Source of the DNA: Chloroflexota bacterium
GTDB taxonomy: Bacteria > Chloroflexota > Anaerolineae > Anaerolineales > Villigracilaceae
Length of the DNA stretch: 64,000 nt
Direction of reading: 5' to 3'
NCBI GenBank assembly: GCA_016234495.1
Contig: JACRBI010000007.1
Coordinates: 1 to 64,000, forward strand
Shown: positions 32,448 to 38,422 of the stretch, one piece after another
Layout of the letters: each line of letters opens with the position of its first letter
Position numbering within the stretch: the stretch's first letter is position 1
The notes under the pieces: generated by a model
Seen by the model: only the letters and a program-made list of their open reading frames with translations
The model's database searches: none
What the model was told of the DNA's origin: nothing
Made by a program: the position numbers and the translations under genes

Positions 32448-32678
32448 ATGAAAAATCTAAAACGCATTACCTTTGATCCAAATGTAATGGGCGGCAAACC
32501 GACCATTCGAGGCCTACGCGTGACGGTAGGCATGATTATCGGTCTCATTGCCGCAGGGCATGACAACAAGGAAATTCTCAAAGCTTACCCATATCTTGAA
32601 GCAGAAGATATTCGCGAAGCCTTGACCTATGCCGCATGGCGCGTGGAAGAGATTGAGTTGCCATTGGCGAATGCATGA
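32448..32678 (+). CDS. DUF433 family antitoxin-type protein
   Basis: The 76-residue protein is a typical DUF433 domain: RITFDPNVMGGKPTIRGLRVTV, then a helix and AEDIREALTYAAWR. DUF433 proteins have a small winged helix-like fold and usually sit just before PIN-like DUF5615 genes, acting as antitoxins. That is the arrangement here, with an ATGA overlap to the next gene. AGGAG lies 7 bases before the ATG. Expected role: DNA binding and neutralising the partner. Confidence 0.88.
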   Translation: MKNLKRITFDPNVMGGKPTIRGLRVTVGMIIGLIAAGHDNKEILKAYPYLEAEDIREALTYAAWRVEEIELPLANA

Positions 32679-33040
32679 AAATTGTAATTGACATGAATCT
32701 TTCGCCTGATTGGGTGAAAGTATTGGAGGATGCAGGCTGGGAAGCAATTCACTGGTCAACGGTGGGAGATATCCGCGCCGCTGATGATGTCATCATGTCA
32801 TGGGCGCGTGAGAATGATTTTATTGTTTTTACGCATGATCTGGATTTTGGCGTTTTACTGGCGTTGACACAAGCGGAAAGCCCAAGTGTGATTCAAGTCC
32901 GCACACAGGATGTGTTTCCAGAAGTACTTGGCGCCCAATTGATTAAAGTTTTAAAAGAACATCAGTCCGCCTTGGAAAAGGGTGCGTTGTTGACTGTGGA
33001 TGAAGAGAAATCAAGAGTAAGGATATTGCCCTTTAGATAA
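32675..33040 (+). CDS. DUF5615 PIN-like toxin-type protein
   Basis: A 121-residue protein beginning MKIVIDMNLSPDWVKVLEDAGW, the DUF5615 start with the first catalytic Asp. It continues with WSTVGDIRAADDVIMSWARENDFIVFTHDLDFG, which holds the other acidic residues of a PIN-like nuclease. It overlaps the DUF433 gene by 4 bases. Expected to be an RNase toxin held in check by its neighbour. No frameshift, and all acidic positions look intact. Confidence 0.88.
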   Translation: MKIVIDMNLSPDWVKVLEDAGWEAIHWSTVGDIRAADDVIMSWARENDFIVFTHDLDFGVLLALTQAESPSVIQVRTQDVFPEVLGAQLIKVLKEHQSALEKGALLTVDEEKSRVRILPFR

Positions 33041-33048
33041 AACAAGCC

Positions 33049-33330
33049 ATGAACAAAAAACACATCGGAAGCAACTTTGATGATTTCCTAAAGGAAGAAA
33101 AAATTTACGAACAGGTTCAAGCTGTCGCCATCAAACGTGTCATTGCCTATCAAATTGCGGAAGAAATGAAGAAAAAGAATCTGACCAAAACTGAAATGGC
33201 TAACCGCATGAAGACCAGCCGCGCCGCGCTGGAACGTCTGCTTGACCCTGAAAATGCTTCGATCACTTTAATTACATTGGAGCGCGCCGCGTCTGCCTTG
33301 GGAAAGAAGCTAACAGTGCAGTTGGCATAA
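33049..33330 (+). CDS. XRE-type HTH protein, antitoxin-like
   Basis: The 93-residue protein has a helix-turn-helix (about 50-75: LTKTEMANRMKTSRAALERLLDPENASITLITLERAASALG) and is of the kind found as the antitoxin of RelE/HigB-type toxins. No matching toxin gene is adjacent; the nearest upstream gene is the DUF5615 protein, 8 bases away. It may therefore be an orphan or an added regulator of the DUF433/DUF5615 pair. Confidence 0.8.
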   Translation: MNKKHIGSNFDDFLKEEKIYEQVQAVAIKRVIAYQIAEEMKKKNLTKTEMANRMKTSRAALERLLDPENASITLITLERAASALGKKLTVQLA

Positions 33331-33368
33331 TATCGAAAAAAGCAATAACTGAGTTCGCCTCCCTCCAT

Positions 33369-33397
33369 TTGCCCCGCGCAGAAAAAAAGCGTATACT
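33369..33397 (+). promoter_or_regulatory. Promoter of the gene at 33422
   Basis: TTGCCC (33369-33374), 17 bases, TATACT (33392-33397). The gene's ATG is 25 bases beyond the -10 box, with AAGGAGG between. Confidence 0.6.
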
Positions 33398-33421
33398 GAA
33401 ATTGGCAAAAAAGGAGGATCA

Positions 33422-33841
33422 ATGAACAAACTGATCGGCCTTTGGATCGACCATAAAAAGGCAGTGCTTCTGAGTATGAGCGAAGCGGAGGAAAATATCC
33501 AAACCATCGAATCGGAGGTGGGAAGGCATGTCCCTTATCGGGGAGCATCGCATCCGAAATCTCCCTACAGCGCCCAGTATCAACAGGGAGATAATCAACT
33601 GGATAATAAATTCAATGAACAACTCAACAAATTCTATGAAAAGGTGATTGACCAACTGCGTGGAGCAGAAGCGGTCTTGATCTTTGGCCCCGGCGAAGCC
33701 AAGGGTGAACTTGAAAAACGCATCGCCCACGAAAAGGTCAACGTGCAGATCATCGGTATCGAAACCGCAGACAAACTGACCGACCGTCAGATCGCGGCCA
33801 AAGTGCGGATCGCCTTCAAAGAAGCCCGCATGATTTCCTGA
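33422..33841 (+). CDS. Conserved protein, possible eRF1-domain-3-like (baeRF) fold
   Basis: A 139-residue soluble protein. It begins GLWIDHKKAVLLSMSEAEE and later has AEAVLIFGPGEAKGELEKRI and ADKLTDRQIAAKVR. I recall these patterns in bacterial proteins of the release-factor-like (baeRF) type that resemble eRF1/pelota C-terminal domains. The GPGEAKGEL motif is the strongest sign. A central Gln/Asn-rich, probably disordered segment lies at about 45-65. Strong ribosome binding site AAGGAGG. Function unknown; a role in ribosome handling is only a guess. Confidence 0.5.
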   Translation: MNKLIGLWIDHKKAVLLSMSEAEENIQTIESEVGRHVPYRGASHPKSPYSAQYQQGDNQLDNKFNEQLNKFYEKVIDQLRGAEAVLIFGPGEAKGELEKRIAHEKVNVQIIGIETADKLTDRQIAAKVRIAFKEARMIS

Positions 33842-33884
33842 AATCGGTTGCGGTGCGCGGGGAAAAACGGTAAGATAGGCGCTT

Positions 33885-34700
33885 ATGTTTGATCTCTCCA
33901 ACGCGCGTTTCGCTTTTCTGGATATCGAGACCACCGGGCTTTCACCCTGGTTTGGAGATCGGATCTGCCAGATGGCAGTTGTCGTAACCGAAGGCAGGCG
34001 CGTCAAATCGACCGTTGACCTGCTCCTCAACCCCGGGCGGAGTCTTTCACCTGCGGCATTTCACGTCAACGGCCTGCACGAGTCAAAACTGTCAGCGGCG
34101 CCGCTGTTCGAGGATGTCGCCGGCCAGCTTGAGGCGTTGTTAAATGACGCGGTCATCGTCTGTCATAATGCCAAGTTCGATCTGCAATTCCTCGACAATG
34201 AATATCGCAAATTGAATCGGACAGTCGAATATCCAAATTTGATAGACACGCTTTTGCTGGCGCGCGATAACTTCGATTTGGAATCATACAGCCTGCAATT
34301 TCTGGCGGATGCGTTCCATGTTCCAAGCAGTTTGCAGGAGTCGCGCGCGCTGGCCGATGCATTGACCGTGAAGAATCTTTTCTTTGCGATGATGGATGCG
34401 CTCAAACCCAATGGCCGCCCGCTCGACGATTACATCGGCATTTACAACTCACCCGCCTGGCCCGAGGAGGGCGTGTACCTGCCAACCGAACTCAGCGAAG
34501 CCATCAACAGCGGGCGGCGGCTGTTCATCAAATACATGGACAAGGACGGCGGAATTTCAGAACGCTGGATCTCCCCCACCGAAGTGATGGGACTTTCAGA
34601 TTACATCTACCTGAAAGCCTTCTGCCACACCCGCAACGCCGAACGCACGTTTAGGCTGGACAGGATCATCGAAGTGGCGGTGGAAGTGAAGAAGGAATGA
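33885..34700 (+). CDS. DnaQ-like exonuclease fused to a WYL-like domain
   Basis: The 271-residue product starts with a DEDD-type 3'-5' exonuclease domain (1-165): FLDIETTGLSP (Asp and Glu), CHNAKFDLQFL (Asp) and SRALADALTVK (final Asp). In the usual DEDDh order the last motif begins with His (HRALADA), but here Ser stands in that place (about residue 146). Residues 200-271 resemble a WYL domain, with LFIKYMDKDGG, RWISPTEV, LKAFCHTRNAERTFRLDRI. WYL domains bind nucleic-acid ligands and regulate partners. Activity is uncertain because of the His to Ser change. Confidence 0.75.
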   Translation: MFDLSNARFAFLDIETTGLSPWFGDRICQMAVVVTEGRRVKSTVDLLLNPGRSLSPAAFHVNGLHESKLSAAPLFEDVAGQLEALLNDAVIVCHNAKFDLQFLDNEYRKLNRTVEYPNLIDTLLLARDNFDLESYSLQFLADAFHVPSSLQESRALADALTVKNLFFAMMDALKPNGRPLDDYIGIYNSPAWPEEGVYLPTELSEAINSGRRLFIKYMDKDGGISERWISPTEVMGLSDYIYLKAFCHTRNAERTFRLDRIIEVAVEVKKE

Positions 34701-34727
34701 CATGGTAAAAGGATTTGGAAGGTCAAG

Positions 34728-35069
34728 ATGGAAACGAAATTAAAATCCATTCCTAAAGAAAACGTGCCTGGCACATGGAAGACCGCTTTTTTGAAGGGTG
34801 AGTGTCCTGCATGCGGCAAGGTGAGTAAATTTCAAAATGTGGATTTTGGTCTTATCAAAGCTCCCCTGCTAACTTTTGTAACGATGGTAACCAAGCCAAG
34901 AACCTGGGTTCAGAAATTATTGAGCAGCCCTTTACTGGCGATTGAGTGTCAAAACTGCAAACACACGATGGCTTATTGTGAAAATTGTAAACTGGGTTAT
35001 AGCGTTGACCCATACGCTCCACTCAGCCAATGCCCAAGCTGTCACAAAGAATATTGCGGCTGGGGATGA
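34728..35069 (+). CDS. Zinc-ribbon protein
   Basis: The 113-residue protein has four CxxC pairs: CPAC (about 27), CQNC, CENC and CPSC near the end, enough for two zinc ribbons. The middle is hydrophobic (LLTFVTMV) but too short and mixed to be a clear membrane segment. GGAAGG lies upstream of the ATG. I do not recognise a named family. It follows the DnaQ-WYL gene by 27 bases and ends at a strong bidirectional terminator. Confidence 0.7.
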   Translation: METKLKSIPKENVPGTWKTAFLKGECPACGKVSKFQNVDFGLIKAPLLTFVTMVTKPRTWVQKLLSSPLLAIECQNCKHTMAYCENCKLGYSVDPYAPLSQCPSCHKEYCGWG

Positions 35070-35123
35070 CATATGCCCGCCACGCAGAGCTGAAAGAATC
35101 ATTGAGGTGGCTCTGGGAATGGG

Positions 35124-35160
35124 AAGTAGCGGCGGAGCAATGCTCCGCCGCTACTTTATT
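35124..35160. terminator. Bidirectional terminator, zinc-ribbon gene versus FrnE-like gene
   Basis: A perfect 15-bp GC-rich stem (35124-35138 with 35142-35156) with a 3-base loop, followed by TTTATTTTT on the plus strand. It overlaps the last codons and stop of the minus-strand FrnE-like gene (stop at 35151-35153). Confidence 0.85.
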
Positions 35161-35756
35161 TTTGCAATCTGCGCCAGCGCATTCTTGAAGGCTTCATAAG
35201 GCTGGGCGCCGACGATCGCATAACGGTCATTGATCACGTAGGTCGGGACGCCTGTTACGCCGATCTGCTGTGCCCACCTCACCTGCTCTGCGACCTGCGC
35301 GGTGTACCTGCCGCCATCCACAACGGCCTGCATGTCCTCGCCATCCAAGCCGACTTCTTCGGCAGCAGAGCGGAGCACAGCCCAATTGCCGGGGTCTTGT
35401 CCATCGGCGTACACTTTGCGGAAAACCACGCGATGGAATTCATGGCCCCTCTCCCGTTCGCGGGCATATTCCGTGGCTTCGTGCGCGGTGCGCGTGTTGT
35501 AAATCCGCTCGGTGGATTTGAACTTCAAACCATGCAAATCTGCCAGACTTTGCAGGCGTTCCTCCGAGCCGTTGGCACGCGCGCGGAGAATGTAATCGGG
35601 CAAGTCCATGCCTTCGGGCGGAGTATCGGGGCGCAAATAATACGGACGCCAGTCCACATCCACTTTGTATTCTGCTTTCAACAAGTCAACCACACCCTGG
35701 CCGACATAGCACCACGGTCAGATGTAATCAGAGAAGATGGTCAGTTTGAAGTCCAT
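35151..35756 (-). CDS. FrnE/DsbA-family oxidoreductase with in-frame UGA at the first active-site Cys (candidate selenoprotein)
   Basis: The ATG at 35756 (AAAGGA 7 bases upstream) opens a 201-residue frame that runs to a stop at 35151, except for a TGA at codon 13 (35718-35720). The start reads MDFKLTIFSDYI-TGA-PWCYVG, where FrnE relatives have DYICPWCYVG. UGA thus replaces the first Cys of the CPWC redox motif. Downstream the family features are intact: WRPYYLRPDTP, a helical insert and cis-Pro GVPTYVINDRYAIVGAQ. Length matches the family. A hairpin suited to a bacterial SECIS lies just after UGA. Alternatives are a nonsense mutation or a sequence error. A GTG at 35693 would give a protein without the active site. 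Confidence 0.7.
35685..35705 (-). promoter_or_regulatory. SECIS-like hairpin after the UGA codon
   Basis: In the mRNA, GUCGGCC (35699-35705) pairs with GGUUGAC (35685-35691): 7 bp with two G-U pairs. The loop is AGGGUGU (35692-35698). The stem starts 12 bases after UGA, and the loop lies 20-26 bases after it. This fits the spacing of bacterial SECIS elements, with a G near the loop start. It is short, so chance pairing cannot be excluded. Confidence 0.5.
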
Positions 35757-35793
35757 TGGCAATCCTTTAGCTGTTAGCTAAGACTGCCAATGG
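35753..35793 (-). promoter_or_regulatory. Hairpin covering the ribosome binding site and start codon of the FrnE-like gene
   Basis: CCATTGGCA (mRNA side 35785-35793) pairs with 35753-35761, which holds the start ATG (35754-35756). After one mismatch, a further ~8 bp pair around the AAAGGA ribosome binding site (35763-35768), with a 2-base bulge and a 3-base loop. About 17 bp in total would hide both signals. Confidence 0.6.
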
Positions 35794-35817
35794 GCATGGG
35801 TTCTTACATTCAATTTT

Positions 35818-35990
35818 ATGTCATTGCGAGGGCAGTGTTCTTCCGCCCGATACTTGCGCCGCGCACCACATTGTCCCCGAAGCAGAGCGAGTGGGAGTTC
35901 GGTGAGCAATCTCCTGATAAGTCGGGGTTGCTCACTGGCACTGCGCGCCCGCGCAAGTGTCGTCGCTCCGCTCCTCGCAACGACATGAGT
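35818..35990. repeat. Dispersed intergenic repeat (TTGCGAGG...CGCAACGACATGA type)
   Basis: The stretch begins TCATTGCGAGGGCAGTG and ends CCTCGCAACGACATGAG, with CTCCGCTC and GAGCAATCTCC motifs between. Related sequence is at 58080-58180. These fill most of the gap between the FrnE-like gene and the DUF4173 gene; no gene is present. Confidence 0.6.
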
Positions 35991-37588
35991 TAATCGTAAT
36001 AATACGACGAGCAGGAGAACTCTTCACCTGAGGGAGTGGTGACGATATTCGAATAATCATCATTCTTATCGATCACATAGCCCGTGAGGTCCTTCTTAAT
36101 CGAAGCCAGAGCCTTGTCTGCATTGGAGCGGGAGAACTGAAAGGATTGCCACGAATATTTACGGTCATCAATTGTGCGCGCGTATTGGATACATGCCAGA
36201 GACGCGCCGACTTTCTCTCGGACGGGAGCAGGCAGGGACGGAGTCTGATACGCTTTCACCAGCGCGGGAACTGCGTCATCGGAGAGATTCAAAAAATAAT
36301 ATGCATCGAGGTCCACGCTGTCATTGGCTTGCGCGCGGATCTCGCGCTGAACATTTTGGTTCACGATAAACGCATCCACATTCAGGATGGGCAGGGTCAT
36401 TGCGAATCCAAGCCCTGCAACCAGCATCGCAAATGTGAACATGCGTTCCTTGCGCAGGATTTCAAGCGCGATGGTGACAACAAGCAGCAGGCCGAGCCAA
36501 ATTAAGAAGACGTGCGTGTACGTGCGCAGGCGCGAGAAACCGTACGCCGCTTCATACAGACCGAGGCGTTGGTACGCCGAAAAGAGCATGACCAGCAGGA
36601 GGGCGACCAGCGTCACGCCCAGCCCGGAGAAAATTTTGCGCTGTGTTTCCGTCTCGCGTTTGGTGATGGCGCTGAAGGTCAGCAGCATGAGCAAAGCGAA
36701 GAATGCGACCGCAACGAGTTCGCCAAAACCGCGCCGCGCATATTCGGCGTAGGTAAATCCGTCAATGTGGATGTTGGTTGTGCCGCCAAAGAAATATTGG
36801 AATTGAATGACCACAAACGCAAGGAAAAGCGCGACCACGCTGCCCAGGACAATGGTCGATTCGATGTGACCGAGGAAGGGCTGGATGAAGGGGCTGCCTT
36901 CCCCGGCGAGTTTTTCATCCTTTGATTCTGTCGAAGCATGTAACACCACCCCCGCAAGACCATAACCAATGACCACGATGTACACCAGGCGGAAGATCAA
37001 CTCCGGCAGGTTGTCTATGTTGAGCCAGTCAATGGCATCCGTCAGTCGCTGACTGAAGACCGCATCTGCCGAAGCCAGCAGCGACGCGAAGATGGCGATG
37101 ATGGGGAGCGCGATGATAATTCCGCGCACCACAGGCCAGACGTTCCGCTTGGCAGGTTGAATGCCCGCCTCTGCCTGCGCCTTGCGGGTGTCGCTCGTAA
37201 AGCCGATCGGGCGAGTCAGCACGCTCCCGAACAATTGCAAAGCCCTGCCCAGATAATCGGCGAAGGTGTAACGAACCCAGCGCCCGCCGAGGTAACTGAC
37301 AGCCAGCAGGCTCATCGTCAGCAGCGTGAATATGTACGCGAGAAAACTGGTCATCGGCTCAGCGCGGATCAATGTCACAGCGGCAAAGAAGCTGAAGAAC
37401 GGGAGCAGGCTCAGGCTGGCGTGATTCGGGCGCAGCCCATCGCTCAACAAAAGATAGAAGGCTGCCGTCAGACAGGCTGTCGCAAAAATGGCAAAGTTGA
37501 CGCCCGGGGCCTGCTTCCAGAACAGGTAGTCGAAGAGCCAGCCGAGGGCAAAGACGATGATCCAAAGTTTGGTGGGGTTGGTTTTCAT
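35990..37588 (-). CDS. DUF4173 multi-pass membrane protein
   Basis: The 532-residue product has about ten to twelve membrane helices across residues 8-425, then a soluble C-terminal domain of ~110 residues with HEAT-like helices (LSDDAVPALVKAYQ) and a final CSSYYYD. The pattern PIGFTSDTRKAQAE followed by a long hydrophobic block is that of DUF4173 (formerly DUF4153-like) proteins. These occur widely in Bacteria without known function and sometimes near sensor genes. GGAG precedes the ATG by 6 bases. Function unknown; a scaffold or transport role is possible. Confidence 0.8.
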   Translation of the reverse strand: MKTNPTKLWIIVFALGWLFDYLFWKQAPGVNFAIFATACLTAAFYLLLSDGLRPNHASLSLLPFFSFFAAVTLIRAEPMTSFLAYIFTLLTMSLLAVSYLGGRWVRYTFADYLGRALQLFGSVLTRPIGFTSDTRKAQAEAGIQPAKRNVWPVVRGIIIALPIIAIFASLLASADAVFSQRLTDAIDWLNIDNLPELIFRLVYIVVIGYGLAGVVLHASTESKDEKLAGEGSPFIQPFLGHIESTIVLGSVVALFLAFVVIQFQYFFGGTTNIHIDGFTYAEYARRGFGELVAVAFFALLMLLTFSAITKRETETQRKIFSGLGVTLVALLLVMLFSAYQRLGLYEAAYGFSRLRTYTHVFLIWLGLLLVVTIALEILRKERMFTFAMLVAGLGFAMTLPILNVDAFIVNQNVQREIRAQANDSVDLDAYYFLNLSDDAVPALVKAYQTPSLPAPVREKVGASLACIQYARTIDDRKYSWQSFQFSRSNADKALASIKKDLTGYVIDKNDDYSNIVTTPSGEEFSCSSYYYD

Positions 37589-37831
37589 AAATCACTCCTG
37601 ATTGAGTTTCAGAGTCTACTTTATTTTTGCCACAGAGCGCACAGAGTTCGCTGAGATTCTTTGAGGGTTTTGTGTTTCCCTCCTTTTTCTCTGCGGTCTC
37701 TGTGGCTACGGGTTTTTCAGCAAACTCATTTCAGCAAGGATAGCCCTGCGAGGCTTGCGGAGACTCTCAAAAGGTATCACAAACCTTCAAACTTATGATA
37801 TTACAGTTTTGTGAGAATTCAAATTGCCCCA
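37589..37831. repeat. Gene-free region with CACAGAG/CTCTGTG repeat
   Basis: Bases 37628-37712 form an imperfect inverted repeat (CCACAGAGCGCACAGAG ... GGTCTCTGTGGC). A similar unit is at 56585-56690. The remaining sequence to 37831 shows no gene. Confidence 0.5.
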
Positions 37832-37860
37832 TTGACATCCAATTTATTCTGTGACATACT
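37832..37860 (+). promoter_or_regulatory. Strong promoter for a short transcript
   Basis: A consensus TTGACA (37832-37837), 17-base spacer and CATACT (37855-37860). No long gene follows on this strand, only the mini-ORF and hairpins to about 38010. Confidence 0.65.
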
Positions 37861-37916
37861 CCCATCATCGAACGGGGCAAACAAGTGAACCGCAATCCTA
37901 TAGAAAGGAGGAGGTG

Positions 37917-37976
37917 ATGTCGCTTATGGATAGTAGTAATAACCAAAGCGCTGTGGCATCCCTCCTCAAGATTTAG
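37917..37976 (+). CDS. Possible 19-residue peptide gene in a structured short transcript
   Basis: An exceptionally strong ribosome binding site (AAAGGAGGAGGTG) directly precedes ATG at 37917. The frame reads MSLMDSSNNQSAVASLLKI and stops at 37976. It starts about 50 bases after the predicted transcription start. A 10-bp helix (GCGCTGTGGC, 37949-37958, with GCCACAGCGC, 37984-37993) encloses its last codons, and CCTCC in that loop could pair with the ribosome binding site. A second hairpin (GCCATCC/GGGTGGC) follows near 38003-38020. I do not recognise it; it may be a leader-peptide gene or a small RNA. Confidence 0.4.
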   Translation: MSLMDSSNNQSAVASLLKI

Positions 37977-38027
37977 AAGGAAGCCACAGCGCCCCACGAT
38001 TGCCATCCGCAAGGGTGGCAGTCTGGT

Positions 38028-38372
38028 TTAATAGAACCCAACCGAAGAATCTACTTTTCGCGCGTACTCATCAATTCCCCCGCGGACGTTGACCACATTT
38101 TTATATCCCTGCTGGGCCAGCCACATGGTCACCTGCACGCTGCGGCTGCCATGATGACACACGACATAGACCGGGATTTCCTGCGCCCGAACAGACTCGG
38201 ACAAGGCGGCAGTTCCTTCGCTGGCAAGCCGGCTCAATGGCGTGACCTGAAGCCTGCTGTCTGTTATTTTGGCATGATCCAACTCTGGCAGTTCGCGCAC
38301 ATCCAGCAGGATGAATTTTTCATCTGATTTTAGTTTTTCGCCGAGTTCGGTAACGGTAATTTCGGGGAACAT
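38028..38372 (-). CDS. Rhodanese-like domain protein
   Basis: Rhodanese domains carry sulfane sulfur on a cysteine for sulfur transfer. The ATG at 38372 gives 114 residues; an upstream TTG is less likely. The domain is complete: FILLDVRELPELDHAKI, then the active-site loop CHHGSRS (Cys near 77) and a VVNVRGGIDEYARKVD end. Normal single-domain length, cytoplasmic. It is near the glycogen phosphorylase gene on the same strand but separated by a repeat hairpin. Confidence 0.9.
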   Translation of the reverse strand: MFPEITVTELGEKLKSDEKFILLDVRELPELDHAKITDSRLQVTPLSRLASEGTAALSESVRAQEIPVYVVCHHGSRSVQVTMWLAQQGYKNVVNVRGGIDEYARKVDSSVGFY

Positions 38373-38388
38373 AATTTTTTCCAATCAT

Positions 38389-38416
38389 GTAGGGGCGGGG
38401 TAACCCCGCCCCTACA
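38389..38416. repeat. Palindromic GTAGGGGCGGGGT element, intergenic copy
   Basis: GTAGGGGCGGGGT and ACCCCGCCCCTAC form a near-perfect hairpin. The same element is inside coaX at 46264-46292, and related half-sites occur at 2048 and 55673. It sits between rhodanese and glycogen phosphorylase and may terminate transcription. Confidence 0.7.
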
Positions 38417-38422
38417 ATAAAA

